A DNA stretch of 64,000 bases from Flavobacteriales bacterium UBA5081 (GCA_002415785.1 DIAJ01000027.1:1-64000), one strand, 5' to 3'; shown: positions 1-8,643, counted from the stretch's first letter. The notes: generated from the letters alone by a model not told the origin. Made by a program: numbers and translations.

Positions 1-2213
1 GACATTTTCAAAAAGTTTGTTCCTGGACCGGTTTCTGACAACAATGCCAAAGAACCATTAAAGGTATTGTTCCTTATACGATAGATAAAGTTATATTCCG
101 TTTCAATTCCAAAGTAGCAATTGTTAAAGGTGTTACTGTTTATCGTTAACCCCTTACTACCACTAACTGTTTGACTTCCTTTAATTCTAATGGCCAGATC
201 AGACCTACTAGGGTTGCCGGGTAAGTTAGGGCCTGTTTTATAAAATCCATGAAAACCATTTGACTGAACATTCACATTTGAATTTTCAATGTATAATCCC
301 CCTCCGGTTCCGTTAAAAGTGTTCCACCTTACCAATAAAGGTTCAACTAAACCATTACTAAGGGTTAATTGAAAGTTGATTATCTTAACTGCATAAGTTG
401 GTAAATATCCAAATTCATCGGTAAAATAACTATTGGCAGAAAACTCACAGCTTCTAATTTCTATTGGAAGAATACCAAGTCCATAAAGTTTACCATATAA
501 AGTTGAATAATTCTTATATGTTATAGCTGTATGATTGTTCACAAACTTAACATTTTCAACATGGCTGTAGCTACCATCTTCAATCACTATCCCATTCATT
601 GAGTTGCGTATAACAGTATGTTCCCTAAAATCGGCATGTCCGCTATCAGCTCCTGAAACATAAATGCCGTCCCAGAATTTATCAGGCTGACAAGAACGGA
701 TAACTCCCCTTGTTGTTGAATTACCTCCATGAAAATCTAGTTCTCCTCCACCTGATATCGTTATTTTAGCTCCTTCAGCCATAACAAGCTCACACCAAGC
801 CATTTCCAACACACTATTAATAATAAACTCACCTTCAACTAAAAAATTCTTTCCACTAATACGCTCAGGATTCTGAGATGATCCATGCAGACTTTGCAAC
901 CATGTACTTGTCTGTCCGTCGGGGATTATTTCATCAAAACTTGAGGTTACATTTATCTGATCTGTTAAAGTAGTACATGCAGTGGTCATAGTAAGCGTAT
1001 ATGTCCCGGACTGCGCACCATTAATTGTTGGGTTTGCAATGTTTGGATTACTAAGCCCGGTAGTGGGAGTCCACGAATAAGTTGCTCCGGGGAGCACACA
1101 TGAAGGACCTATTACAGCCGACCCCTCACAACCCTGCATGCTAATATCAGGACCGGCATCCAAGGTTATTGGTTTAATGCTTACATTGTCAATATATATG
1201 TGGCTTACACTATTATTCTGTGAATAATTAAAAGGTTTTAATATCACTTCATCATAATTTTGATTAGCATTGAAGCATACAGCTACAAATGGAAAGTTAA
1301 CATCATTACCATTAAGCCTCCTCTGAATTTGAGATTGAGGAATACTAACGGCTACTGTTTCTGTATATGGAGTTGTAGAATTATCCCTCAATATTACCCT
1401 AAACTCATCCGGTACAGCATAAAATGTGTTATGATTAGAAACCAACTCAACTGAAAACATATAATTTCCCGGCGTTATATCAACACTGGTTACAATTTCC
1501 TCAGCACCAGGCGGAAGAGCATTGTCTGCCCACATAAAAGCATAGGTTTTATTATTCTTATCAATCAGATCTGGCGTATACTCATAACTAGTCCATTCAC
1601 AAACAATTGTTGCAGCAAAAATGCCTACGTAGTTTGAGCTATTCCAACTAAGATAATTAAAACCTCCATTTTTTACCATTTCCCCACAATTTAAATTATA
1701 ATTATTTGGAAATGGATAACTTAGCTCATCAATAATCATATTAAAATAAGATTCAGGCATGTCTGCATCAGGGTTTCGTGATAATTTTAAAAGGTATTCA
1801 GCATTTTCATGTAATTCATCTATTTGAAGAAAACGAACACTAATGCTGTCAGGCAAAATCTTATCATAAATTAACGATAGATTATTGCAGTCTTCAATTT
1901 CAAACACCTCTACTTTAGTTATTTCAGCAAATTGACCAGTCTCTGCTTCGTCAACAACCAACTGCATAGTATCATTAATTGCATTAAAAGTAAAAAACAT
2001 ACTTTCTTGCCCTTCATTAAATGTAAATTCTTCTTGCTGGCTCACATTAGTTTCAAAAGCCGTCTCACAACTTGCCCCCTCTACTTCCGGTTCCGGAATC
2101 GGTTCATCCGGCGCTCCTGCTGCATTGGGTGTAAATTGAGCCATAGAAAGCAAAGGCAATGCAATTAGTAAAACAATAAAGCTTTTTTGAATAAAAAATG
2201 ACAATTTTTTCAT
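1..2213 (-). CDS. Secreted right-handed beta-helix protein, partial (3' end outside window)
   Basis: Reading the minus strand from an ATG at 2213 gives one uninterrupted frame of about 737 codons to the left edge. It begins with a signal peptide (MKKLSFFIQK..., cleavage probably after SMAQ, about residue 26). A Pro/Glu-rich linker and a pre-peptidase-like beta domain follow (about 45-180). Next come a carbohydrate-binding-like region (about 190-390) and an Ig-like segment containing TYSWTPTTGLSNP. From about 480 onward there are parallel beta-helix turns with Asn/Gly-rich repeats such as SNGFHGF, NSNTFNN and RNNTFNG. This architecture is typical of large Bacteroidota surface proteins that end in a T9SS sorting domain, but that end lies outside the window. 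Function is unknown; adhesin or polysaccharide lyase are guesses. It is divergent from the XRE gene. Confidence 0.85.
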   Translation of the reverse strand, partial: MKKLSFFIQKSFIVLLIALPLLSMAQFTPNAAGAPDEPIPEPEVEGASCETAFETNVSQQEEFTFNEGQESMFFTFNAINDTMQLVVDEAETGQFAEITKVEVFEIEDCNNLSLIYDKILPDSISVRFLQIDELHENAEYLLKLSRNPDADMPESYFNMIIDELSYPFPNNYNLNCGEMVKNGGFNYLSWNSSNYVGIFAATIVCEWTSYEYTPDLIDKNNKTYAFMWADNALPPGAEEIVTSVDITPGNYMFSVELVSNHNTFYAVPDEFRVILRDNSTTPYTETVAVSIPQSQIQRRLNGNDVNFPFVAVCFNANQNYDEVILKPFNYSQNNSVSHIYIDNVSIKPITLDAGPDISMQGCEGSAVIGPSCVLPGATYSWTPTTGLSNPNIANPTINGAQSGTYTLTMTTACTTLTDQINVTSSFDEIIPDGQTSTWLQSLHGSSQNPERISGKNFLVEGEFIINSVLEMAWCELVMAEGAKITISGGGELDFHGGNSTTRGVIRSCQPDKFWDGIYVSGADSGHADFREHTVIRNSMNGIVIEDGSYSHVENVKFVNNHTAITYKNYSTLYGKLYGLGILPIEIRSCEFSANSYFTDEFGYLPTYAVKIINFQLTLSNGLVEPLLVRWNTFNGTGGGLYIENSNVNVQSNGFHGFYKTGPNLPGNPSRSDLAIRIKGSQTVSGSKGLTINSNTFNNCYFGIETEYNFIYRIRNNTFNGSLALLSETGPGTNFLKM

Positions 2214-2387
2214 AATGAAAATTTTAGTTAGTATTTAAATAAATTGTTAGCTGAAAAACAATAAAACTGTAGTAGACTCAAGCCTTCCATCACTTGCAAT
2301 CTGAACTTTCTTTTTAATTGTTTCCCAATACTTTGCAAATCTTAAGAGAATTTAACAGAAACCTATATCGTTTTACGAATAAATATC

Positions 2388-2395
2388 TACTTTTG
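2388..2395 (+). promoter_or_regulatory. Bacteroidota -7 element (TACTTTTG) for the XRE gene
   Basis: TACTTTTG matches TAnnTTTG exactly and ends 20 nt before the ATG at 2416. No clear -33 TTG partner was fixed. Confidence 0.55.
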
Positions 2396-2415
2396 GGAAA
2401 AATAAATTTACTTTC

Positions 2416-2793
2416 ATGACAGAAAATAATATTCAAGACATCATTGATCAAGTAATTGACAACATCATTCAAAAACGAAAAAAGAAAGGTTGGACGCATG
2501 AAAACATGGCGCTGGAGCTAGGTTTAAGCCCCGCAGCTTACCACAAAATTGAAAGCCAGACTACTAAATTATCGCTCAAAAGATTACTTGAAATTTGCGA
2601 AGTGCTGGAGGTTGAAATTGCTGAACTATTTGGTTTCTCAACACACAAAATATACAATCAAGAATTTAGAGATAACTCAGCAAACAAATTAATCAACAAT
2701 ATTTACCACGACAACAGGGAGCTAACTGAACGTTACATTGATCGGCTGGAAAAAGAGATTGAAGAATTGAAGAGGAAAGAAACTAGAAGTTAG
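2416..2793 (+). CDS. XRE-family helix-turn-helix transcriptional regulator
   Basis: 125 residues. An HTH_3 (Cro/C1-type) domain spans about residues 14-70: RKKKGWTHENMALELGLS is helix-turn-helix, followed by AAYHKIESQ and the 'LKRLLEICEVLEVEIAELFG' helices. A charged C-terminal helix (about 95-125, ELTERYIDRLEKEIEELKRK) looks like a short coiled coil for dimerisation. It probably binds DNA as a dimer. It is divergent from the large beta-helix gene and could regulate it, which is inference from position only. Start chosen because the -7 element sits 20 nt upstream. Confidence 0.85.
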   Translation: MTENNIQDIIDQVIDNIIQKRKKKGWTHENMALELGLSPAAYHKIESQTTKLSLKRLLEICEVLEVEIAELFGFSTHKIYNQEFRDNSANKLINNIYHDNRELTERYIDRLEKEIEELKRKETRS

Positions 2794-3014
2794 AGGCTAG
2801 AGTATAGAAAATTATCGCTTGCGCGATAGTAAGTAGACTTAAGACTTGAAACTAAAAACAAGAAACGATTCTTTTGCTCCGCAAAAAATTCAACTTTTAT
2901 CTTCAAACTTAAGACACTTTTAATTTGATCTTGCGTCTTGATTATTGACTCTAACTTCTAAAAAAACTTTAAACTTTCCCCACTCTTCACTTCCATTATA
3001 AACCCTCCTTTTCC
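2794..3014. repeat. Short degenerate intergenic repeat block
   Basis: No gene here. It contains a small palindrome at 2813-2828 (TATCGC-ttgc-GCGATA) and AT-rich phrases such as 'cttgaaactaaaaacaagaaac' in degenerate form. These resemble the repeat blocks at 14.7-16.1 and 31.1-32.1 kb. It appears to be a decayed outlier of that family. Confidence 0.45.
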
Positions 3015-3022
3015 TATTTTTG
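3015..3022 (+). promoter_or_regulatory. -7 element (TATTTTTG) for the threonine dehydrogenase gene
   Basis: Exact TAnnTTTG match, 27 nt before the ATG at 3050. It overlaps the alternative TTG start at 3020, so that start is unlikely to be used. Confidence 0.55.
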
Positions 3023-3049
3023 AAACGCAAATTAAGACAGCAAGAAAAT

Positions 3050-3988
3050 ATGATTTTAGTAATTGGTGCCGGAGGGCAAGTGGGACAAGAGTTGGTGGAG
3101 AATCTTCGCAAAATCAAAGGAGCAGACAAGGTATTGGCAACTGACATTAGAGAAATTAAAGATAATGAAGGTCCTTTTGAATTGCTGAATGCACTGGATG
3201 AAGAACGATTAAAAGAATTAGTAGAAAAATACAAAGTAACAGAGATCTATCATTTGGCGGCACTACTTTCGGCCAATGCCGAAAAACAGGTAAAGTTTGC
3301 TTGGGAGCTGAACATGGACAGCCTATTTTACGTCTTAGACCTCGCCAAAGAAGGCGTGATCAAAAAGGTTTTTTGGCCTAGCTCTATTGCTGTTTTTGGC
3401 CCAAACACTCCGCGACAAAATACACCACAACACACGGTAACCGATCCAACCACCGTATACGGTATCAGCAAATTGGCTGGAGAACGTTGGTGTGAATACT
3501 ACGCAAAAAACTACGATGTGGATGTTCGCAGCATTCGCTATCCGGGTTTAATTGGCTACAAAAGCATGCCCGGCGGTGGAACCACGGATTATGCCGTAGA
3601 CATTTACCACCAAGCTTTGGAAAAAGGCGAATATGAATGTTTTTTAAAGGAAGACACCTATTTACCTATGATGTATATGGAAGATGCTATTCGCGCCACC
3701 ATTGAGTTGATGGAAGCTCCCAAAGAAAACATCAAAGTGCGCTCTTCCTATAATTTGGGTGGCATTTCTTTTTCACCCAAAGAAATTTCTGCTGCCATTC
3801 AAATACAAATGCCAAACTTTAAAATTACCTATGCTCCGGATTTTCGTCAGAAAATAGCCGAAAGCTGGCCACAAAGCATTGAAGATACCGCCGCTCAAAA
3901 AGATTGGAATTGGAAAATGAAGTACGATCTAGAAAAAATGAGCACAGATATGTTGAAACAACTAAAAATAATCAAAGGACTAAACTAA
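3050..3988 (+). CDS. NAD-dependent SDR dehydrogenase, probable L-threonine 3-dehydrogenase
   Basis: 312 residues from ATG 3050. The N-terminus MILVIGAGGQVGQELV is a classic Rossmann GxxGxxG. The catalytic SSIAVFGP serine stretch and the YGISK motif (Tyr about 137, Lys about 141) are present. So are 'GERWCEYY' and 'VRSIRYPGLIG', which are characteristic of the short-chain (epimerase-like) L-threonine 3-dehydrogenases of Bacteroidota. These oxidise threonine to 2-amino-3-ketobutyrate in the cytoplasm. A longer reading from TTG 3020 is rejected because the promoter element overlaps it. The fallback call is a generic NAD-dependent epimerase. It stands alone between the XRE gene and the YwqK-like gene. 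Confidence 0.85.
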   Translation: MILVIGAGGQVGQELVENLRKIKGADKVLATDIREIKDNEGPFELLNALDEERLKELVEKYKVTEIYHLAALLSANAEKQVKFAWELNMDSLFYVLDLAKEGVIKKVFWPSSIAVFGPNTPRQNTPQHTVTDPTTVYGISKLAGERWCEYYAKNYDVDVRSIRYPGLIGYKSMPGGGTTDYAVDIYHQALEKGEYECFLKEDTYLPMMYMEDAIRATIELMEAPKENIKVRSSYNLGGISFSPKEISAAIQIQMPNFKITYAPDFRQKIAESWPQSIEDTAAQKDWNWKMKYDLEKMSTDMLKQLKIIKGLN

Positions 3989-3999
3989 AGTTTTTTAGC

Positions 4000-4007
4000 T
4001 ACTTTTA
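4000..4007 (+). promoter_or_regulatory. Probable -7 element (TACTTTTA) for the MORN/YwqK-type gene
   Basis: One mismatch from TAnnTTTG (A for the last G), 19 nt before ATG 4027. A second candidate, TATATTTA at 4014-4021, is closer to the start. Confidence 0.3.
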
Positions 4008-4026
4008 TGTTGCTATATTTACACCC

Positions 4027-4920
4027 ATGAAACAGCTACTTTTTCTGTTTATTTTTCTTTTAGGCACCTTATTTACTTATGCACAATCTTTTGAGATTTT
4101 AGAGGGTGACACCATTAATCGCATTGACGAAAACCGAAGAAGACAAGGTTACTGGATAGTTAAAGCGCAAAGTGGCAAACATCCGGGCTACCAAACAGGC
4201 AGTATTGTTGAAGAAGGTAAATACGAAAGCAGTCGAAAAAGCGGCTTGTGGAAAACCTACTACCCTAATGGCAATTTAAAAAGTGAAATCACTTACGAGA
4301 ACAGCCGACCTCGAGGACCATACACTTTGTATTACGAAAATGGGAAAGTAGAAGAAAAAGGCAATTGGGAGCGAACTAAAAACACCGGGGACTTCAAACG
4401 CTATCATTCCAATGGAAAGTTAGCTCAAGAATTTACTTTTACTGAGAATGGAAAAAGAAGCGGCAAACAAACATATTACTATGAAAATGGTAATCTCCGA
4501 TTGGAAGGTACTTGGGTAGAAGGTCAGGAAAACGGTGAAATGCGCGAGTACTATGAAAACGGCGATTTAATGGAAGTAAAAAACTTCAACAATGGTCAGC
4601 TAGACAAAACAAGTATAGCAACTTATGCTGCTAAAACTCCTCAAAAAGATGCCTTAGAAAAACAACTGGAAGAAGGAAAAGAGGTAAACGTAACCGCTTC
4701 AAAAGATGAAACTCCCAACCAAGGTGGCTTTGACGGAAATGGATACAAAAAACTATACAACAGAGACAAACAAATTGTAAAAGACGGCGTATTTAAAGGC
4801 TATCGCTTAATGGATGGAAAATACTATAAATACGACGAAAATGGTATTCTTACTCAAATCATGATCTTCAAAAACGGCAAGTACATTGGTGATGGCGTAA
4901 TCTCTGAAGATGATAAGTAA
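4027..4920 (+). CDS. Secreted MORN-repeat (YwqK-like) protein
   Basis: 297 residues from ATG 4027. The signal peptide MKQLLFLFIFLLGTLFTYAQ is cleaved after about residue 20. The body is built of about 20-residue MORN-type repeats of the form G.W...YYENG.L..E, seen as SGLWKTYYPNGNL, GPYTLYYENGK, GDFKRYHSNGK, SGKQTYYYENGNL and GEMREYYENGDL. A last unit, 'DGKYYKYDENGIL', lies near the C-terminus. The family is often annotated as 'YwqK family antitoxin', but no toxin partner is visible and a periplasmic or surface scaffold role is as likely. An upstream in-frame extension to 3904 lies inside the preceding gene and is rejected because the signal peptide begins at 4027. Confidence 0.8.
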   Translation: MKQLLFLFIFLLGTLFTYAQSFEILEGDTINRIDENRRRQGYWIVKAQSGKHPGYQTGSIVEEGKYESSRKSGLWKTYYPNGNLKSEITYENSRPRGPYTLYYENGKVEEKGNWERTKNTGDFKRYHSNGKLAQEFTFTENGKRSGKQTYYYENGNLRLEGTWVEGQENGEMREYYENGDLMEVKNFNNGQLDKTSIATYAAKTPQKDALEKQLEEGKEVNVTASKDETPNQGGFDGNGYKKLYNRDKQIVKDGVFKGYRLMDGKYYKYDENGILTQIMIFKNGKYIGDGVISEDDK

Positions 4921-4984
4921 GCGAGCTCAAAAAGTCTAACTTTCTAACGTACACTTAAGCAATATTGAAAGCTACTTCCTTTAT

Positions 4985-5012
4985 AACTTACCTACAACTG
5001 TAAGTTTTTCTC
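4985..5012 (+). terminator. Candidate Rho-independent terminator after the MORN/YwqK-type gene
   Basis: AACTTAC (4985-4991), loop of 8, GTAAGTT (5000-5006), followed by TTTCTCTTTT. The 7-bp stem is AT-rich, so it is weak. Confidence 0.35.
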
Positions 5013-5043
5013 TTTTATTTATCGCTTAAACAACTTATCGTCC

Positions 5044-5051
5044 TATATTTG
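5044..5051 (+). promoter_or_regulatory. -7 element (TATATTTG) directly in front of the GlxA-type gene
   Basis: Exact TAnnTTTG. Only 8 nt separate it from ATG 5060, so the mRNA leader would be at most a few nucleotides. Confidence 0.5.
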
Positions 5052-5059
5052 TCCGTCTG

Positions 5060-6028
5060 ATGAAAACAGTTTCCATTCTACTACTAAATCAATTAAATAT
5101 TGGCGGTCTTGAAAATGCACGCCAAGGTTTTTTAGAATCCAACAACTACCTACGAATGATGGGCAAAAGTCCAGCATTTAATGTGGAATTAGTTGGGAGT
5201 GATAAAGAAGTAAAAGTCGACGAAGGTTTATACGCTATTCGAGCTCAAAAAAATATTCGAGAGCTTAGCAAAACAGATATTATTGTTATTCCGCCCATAA
5301 AAGGAGATAAAATTCAAGAAGCCATTGAGCAAAATTTAGCGTTTTTACCTTGGATTGTAGATCAGTATCATAAAGGAGCTGAAGTTGTTAGTTTGTGTTT
5401 AGGCGCATTTATTTTAGGCGCAAGTGGCTTAGTTGACAATAAAAATTGTGTAACTCATTGGAGAGCAGCTGATCAATTTAGGAAGCACTTCCCAAAAACA
5501 CATTTATTGACAGATAAAATACTCACAGATGAAGAGCGTATTTATACGGGTGGTGGGGCTTTTTCTTCAGCCAACCTAGTACTCTATTTAATCGAAAAAA
5601 TGGTGGATCGGGAAACAGCAGTTTATTGTTCAAAACACTTTCAGATTGATATGAGTAGAGTATCTCAATCTCCCTTTATCATTTTTAAAGGTCAGCGTAA
5701 TCATGAAGATAAATTAATTAAGCAAGCTCAAGACTTTATCGAACAGAACTATCAAGGAGAGTTTACGGTAGATCAATTAGCAACTCAGCTTTTTGTCAAT
5801 CGAAGAACATTAGAACGGAGGTTTAAAAAGGCTACCGGAAACACGCTTTCTGAATACATGCAAAGAGTGAGAGTTGAAGTTGCCAAAAGAAATTTTGAAC
5901 AAGCTCCATTTCCTGTAAAGGAAGTCATGTACAAGGTAGGATATTCAGATGCAAAATCATTTCGAAAATTGTTTAAAAAACATGTAGGCTTAAGTCCGAT
6001 CGAGTACAAAAAACGCTACGCTTCCTAG
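5060..6028 (+). CDS. GlxA-family transcriptional regulator (DJ-1/PfpI + AraC)
   Basis: 322 residues. The N-terminal DJ-1/PfpI-like (class I glutamine amidotransferase-like) domain covers about 1-190, with the nucleophile-elbow cysteine in SLCLGAF (Cys113) and VTHWRA at about 131-136. The C-terminal AraC/XylS double helix-turn-helix spans about 215-320 (QLFVNRRTLERRFKKATG, VMYKVGYSDAKSFRKLFKKHVGLSP). In the family, the amidotransferase-like domain is an effector sensor and the HTH domain binds DNA. It lies directly upstream of the VOC/DoxX/AHSA1/SnoaL block on the same strand and is the obvious candidate regulator of that block, although no operator could be read. Confidence 0.9.
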   Translation: MKTVSILLLNQLNIGGLENARQGFLESNNYLRMMGKSPAFNVELVGSDKEVKVDEGLYAIRAQKNIRELSKTDIIVIPPIKGDKIQEAIEQNLAFLPWIVDQYHKGAEVVSLCLGAFILGASGLVDNKNCVTHWRAADQFRKHFPKTHLLTDKILTDEERIYTGGGAFSSANLVLYLIEKMVDRETAVYCSKHFQIDMSRVSQSPFIIFKGQRNHEDKLIKQAQDFIEQNYQGEFTVDQLATQLFVNRRTLERRFKKATGNTLSEYMQRVRVEVAKRNFEQAPFPVKEVMYKVGYSDAKSFRKLFKKHVGLSPIEYKKRYAS

Positions 6029-6129
6029 TTTTTTCGTATTTGACCTCTTGTTTGTCGCAAATGACTATCTTTTAAGTGCTCTATCATTTATAAGTTTGCT
6101 CTTGTATTCTAACCAAACCTATTCGAAAA

Positions 6130-6540
6130 ATGAAAGCGAGCAAAATCTTTGTCAATTTGCCGGTAATAGACCTCCAAAAGTCCATCGATTTTTTTACGGC
6201 ATTGGGATTTACGTTTAACCCTGATTTTACAGATGATACAGCAACATGTATGATCATTAGTGAAAACATTTTCGCCATGCTGCTGACTGAAAAGCGATTT
6301 TCTGAATTTACAGATCGACCAATCGCCAACGGACATAAAACCACGGAGGTATTAATTGCCATTGACCAGCCTTCCAAAGAAGCCGTTGACCAAATGGTAA
6401 AAAAAGCCGTTGCTGCCGGAGGAACGACTTATTCCAAACCACAAGACCATGGCTGGATGTACCAGCATGCTTTTGCCGATTTAGACGGTCATCAGTGGGA
6501 GCTTGCTTGGATGGATGAAAGTCAAATTCCGCAAGACTAA
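6130..6540 (+). CDS. VOC-family (glyoxalase/bleomycin-resistance-like) protein
   Basis: 136 residues with the beta-alpha-beta-beta-beta fold of vicinal-oxygen-chelate proteins: 'KIFVNLPVIDLQKSIDFFTALGF' at the start and 'FADLDGHQWELAWMD' at the end. The terminal Glu in HQWELAW is a usual metal ligand. In the family such single-domain proteins are metal-dependent lyases, dioxygenases or drug-binding proteins; the substrate cannot be told. A near-consensus -7 (TATCTTTT, 6066-6073) lies upstream. First gene of a tightly spaced same-strand group reaching at least 8865. Confidence 0.85.
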   Translation: MKASKIFVNLPVIDLQKSIDFFTALGFTFNPDFTDDTATCMIISENIFAMLLTEKRFSEFTDRPIANGHKTTEVLIAIDQPSKEAVDQMVKKAVAAGGTTYSKPQDHGWMYQHAFADLDGHQWELAWMDESQIPQD

Positions 6541-6559
6541 ACCAAATAAAACACATGCT

Positions 6560-7426
6560 ATGCAAGATAGAATAACACATTGCCTTTGGTTTCCAAAAGA
6601 AGCTGAAGAAGCAATGAATTATTATACAAATGTCTTTTCTCCTTCAAAAAAGGAAACAGTAGATTACACCAATGAAGGCAAAGTAATGAGTACTGATTTT
6701 GAGTTGATGCAAGCCAAGTTTGTGACATTAAACGGCAATTCAATGTCGACTTTCAACCCTTCCGTTAACTTTTTTGTCTGCTGTGAAAGCAAAAAGGAGT
6801 TGGATCAGTTGTACGCCAATTTAGTAAAAGACGGAGAAGTTATGATGCCGCTCGACAGTTATGATTGGAGTGATTACTACGTTTGGTTGAATGACAAATA
6901 CGGTGTTTCCTGGCAATTGATGAAAGACGATTTAAAAAATGTAGGACAGAAAATCACACCGCTTTTTTTCTTTAGTGGTAAGCAAAGAGGGAAGGCAAAA
7001 GAGGCAATGGATTTTTACCTGTCGATATTCTCGGAGTCAAAGTCTGAAGGAGCTATGTTTTATTCAAAAGAAGAAAGACTGCCTGAAACTTACGTGAAAC
7101 ACGCACAAGCAAAATTGCTCGGTCATACATTCATGTTTATGGATAGCGGAGTTGAAAACGACTTCCCTTTTAATGAATCGGTTTCCATAATGATTCATGC
7201 GAAAGACCAGGCAGAAACGGATTATTATTGGGAAAAACTATTGCAAAATGGAGGTGAAGAAATGATGTGTGGTTGGCTGAAAGATCAATATGGCGTCTGC
7301 TGGCAAGTGATTCCGGATGGTTTTCGAGAAATTTTGACACAAGCTGACGAAACCAAAAGAGAAAAAGCAATGCAAGCCATGATGCAGATGAAAAAATTGG
7401 ACATTAATCAATTAAATAAAATTTAA
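6560..7426 (+). CDS. Two-domain PhnB-like VOC protein
   Basis: 288 residues from ATG 6560, 19 nt after the previous stop. Two tandem PhnB / '3-demethylubiquinone-9 3-methyltransferase' VOC domains are visible. Each starts CLWFPKEAEEAMNYYTNVF or FFFSGKQRGKAKEAMDFYLSIF and ends in a YGVSWQL or YGVCWQV motif. No methyltransferase SAM motif is present, so the old family name should not be taken as function. The C-terminal tail (EILTQADETKREKAMQAMM) is helical. An in-frame extension to 6503 would overlap the previous gene and is not needed. Confidence 0.85.
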   Translation: MQDRITHCLWFPKEAEEAMNYYTNVFSPSKKETVDYTNEGKVMSTDFELMQAKFVTLNGNSMSTFNPSVNFFVCCESKKELDQLYANLVKDGEVMMPLDSYDWSDYYVWLNDKYGVSWQLMKDDLKNVGQKITPLFFFSGKQRGKAKEAMDFYLSIFSESKSEGAMFYSKEERLPETYVKHAQAKLLGHTFMFMDSGVENDFPFNESVSIMIHAKDQAETDYYWEKLLQNGGEEMMCGWLKDQYGVCWQVIPDGFREILTQADETKREKAMQAMMQMKKLDINQLNKI

Positions 7427-7430
7427 AAAG

Positions 7431-7811
7431 ATGAAAAAGAAAATACTATTTATTATCTACTTATTGTTTGGACTGATGTTTATTAACTCCGGTTTAAATA
7501 AGTTGTTTAATTACATACCTGTTCCTGAAAGTTTACCAGAAAAAATGGTAGCCTTAAACTCCGCAATGGAACAAATTGGCTGGTTATTGCCTTTGGTAGC
7601 CGTTGTTGAAATTTTGGGAGGATTGCTTTTTATCATCTCTCGATTTAGACCACTTGGAGCCATCGTTATTTTCCCAATAATGATTGGAATCGTACTAACA
7701 CATATTACTGCAGCTCCAACGGGTTTGCCTGTTGCGATAATATTGTTGATGATTAATTTATGGGCAATTATTGAAAACAAAGAAAAGTTTATTGCATTAA
7801 TTAAAAAATAG
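7431..7811 (+). CDS. DoxX-like integral membrane protein
   Basis: 126 residues, four predicted transmembrane helices (about 5-22, 48-66, 72-91, 97-114). The N-terminal YLLFGLMFINSGLNKLF matches the DoxX/SURF4-like pattern (G..F...G..KL). In other bacteria DoxX proteins partner redox or sulfur-stress enzymes, but here the role is unknown. It starts 4 nt after the upstream VOC gene, so it is almost certainly cotranscribed. Confidence 0.8.
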   Translation: MKKKILFIIYLLFGLMFINSGLNKLFNYIPVPESLPEKMVALNSAMEQIGWLLPLVAVVEILGGLLFIISRFRPLGAIVIFPIMIGIVLTHITAAPTGLPVAIILLMINLWAIIENKEKFIALIKK

Positions 7812-7817
7812 CTGAAG

Positions 7818-8234
7818 ATGAGTTCGACTAAAATAACAGTTCAAGCAAAAGTATTGACGGATCGCCATAAGGTATGGGATTATTATATGAATCCAAAGCA
7901 CATTGTTAACTGGAATTTTGCAGATTCTTCTTGGCATTGTCCCGCTGCTGAAAATGATCTTAAAGTAGGGGGTGAATATTGTGCAAGAATGGAAGCCAAA
8001 GACGGAAGTTTTGGTTTTGACTTTAAAGCCATTTATGATGAAGTAAAAGTTGGTGAAAGCTTTGCGTACACCTTGGAAGATGGTAGAAAAGTAGCTGGTG
8101 ATTTCCGGGATGATAATAGGAGTACAATCTTGACTTTAACTTTTGATGCGGAAGATCAAAACTCCATTGAAATGCAAAGAAGCGGTTGGCAGGTGATTCT
8201 CAATAATTTTAAAAAATACGTTGAAAACAACTAA
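7818..8234 (+). CDS. SRPBCC / AHSA1-like protein
   Basis: 138 residues with the START-like hydrophobic-ligand fold of the Aha1 C-terminal (AHSA1) family. The opening VQAKVLTDRHKVWDYYMNP...IVNWNF, the central GGEYCARMEAKDGSFGFDF...YDEV and the final helix 'MQRSGWQVILNNFKKYVE' are the family hallmarks. It probably binds a small hydrophobic ligand; the ligand is unknown. It lies 6 nt after the DoxX gene in the same operon. Confidence 0.85.
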   Translation: MSSTKITVQAKVLTDRHKVWDYYMNPKHIVNWNFADSSWHCPAAENDLKVGGEYCARMEAKDGSFGFDFKAIYDEVKVGESFAYTLEDGRKVAGDFRDDNRSTILTLTFDAEDQNSIEMQRSGWQVILNNFKKYVENN

Positions 8235-8246
8235 AATTATTAAAAA

Positions 8247-8630
8247 ATGAAAATCAATTGCAAAGAAGATTGCGGAAACGCCCCGCTCAAGGAAATGATT
8301 CGAGATTTTAACATTGCTTTTGGCAAGGGAGATATCAGAAGCATTGCTGATAAACTCACAGACAACATAGTGTGGGAAATGGTTGGTGATAAAATAATTG
8401 AAGGCAAAGAAAAAGTTGTAGCGGAGCTGGAAAAAATGAAGGAATACACCGCCTCAGAATTGACCATTGACCACATCATTACACATGGGAAGGTAGCTTC
8501 ATGCAACGGCAGTTTCGTGATGAAAGAAGGTGGGGCAAAATACGCTTTTTGTGATGTTTACGATTTTGACAAAAGCGGCAAAAACGCCCGGATTAAGAAG
8601 ATGATCTCTTTTGGGGTGAAAATAGAATAA
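8247..8630 (+). CDS. SnoaL/NTF2-like protein
   Basis: 127 residues with a cone-shaped NTF2-like fold pattern: an N-terminal helix (EMIRDFNIAFGKGDIRSIADKL), 'DNIVWEMVGDKIIEGKEKV', and late strands (SCNGSFVMKEGG, YAFCDVYDF). Members are ketosteroid-isomerase-like or simply ligand-binding; no catalytic Asp pair could be assigned with confidence. The N-terminal 'CKEDCGNAP' is unusually cysteine-rich and might be a metal or redox site. Same operon, 12-nt gap from the AHSA1-like gene. Confidence 0.75.
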   Translation: MKINCKEDCGNAPLKEMIRDFNIAFGKGDIRSIADKLTDNIVWEMVGDKIIEGKEKVVAELEKMKEYTASELTIDHIITHGKVASCNGSFVMKEGGAKYAFCDVYDFDKSGKNARIKKMISFGVKIE

Positions 8631-8643
8631 ATCTTATTAAAAA

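Noticed and set aside
2314..2499. Open frame opposite the start of the XRE gene
   Set aside because: It overlaps the promoter and start of a well-supported gene and shows no domain.
3904..4026. N-terminal extension of the MORN/YwqK-type gene
   Set aside because: The extension runs inside the threonine dehydrogenase gene and would bury the clear signal peptide that begins at 4027.
4027..4920. Toxin-antitoxin module (YwqK antitoxin name)
   Set aside because: A secreted protein without an adjacent toxin; the family name alone is not evidence.
6084..7370. Several minus-strand open frames of 60-97 codons opposite the VOC genes
   Set aside because: Shadow frames of strongly supported genes; no signal peptide, domain or promoter of their own.
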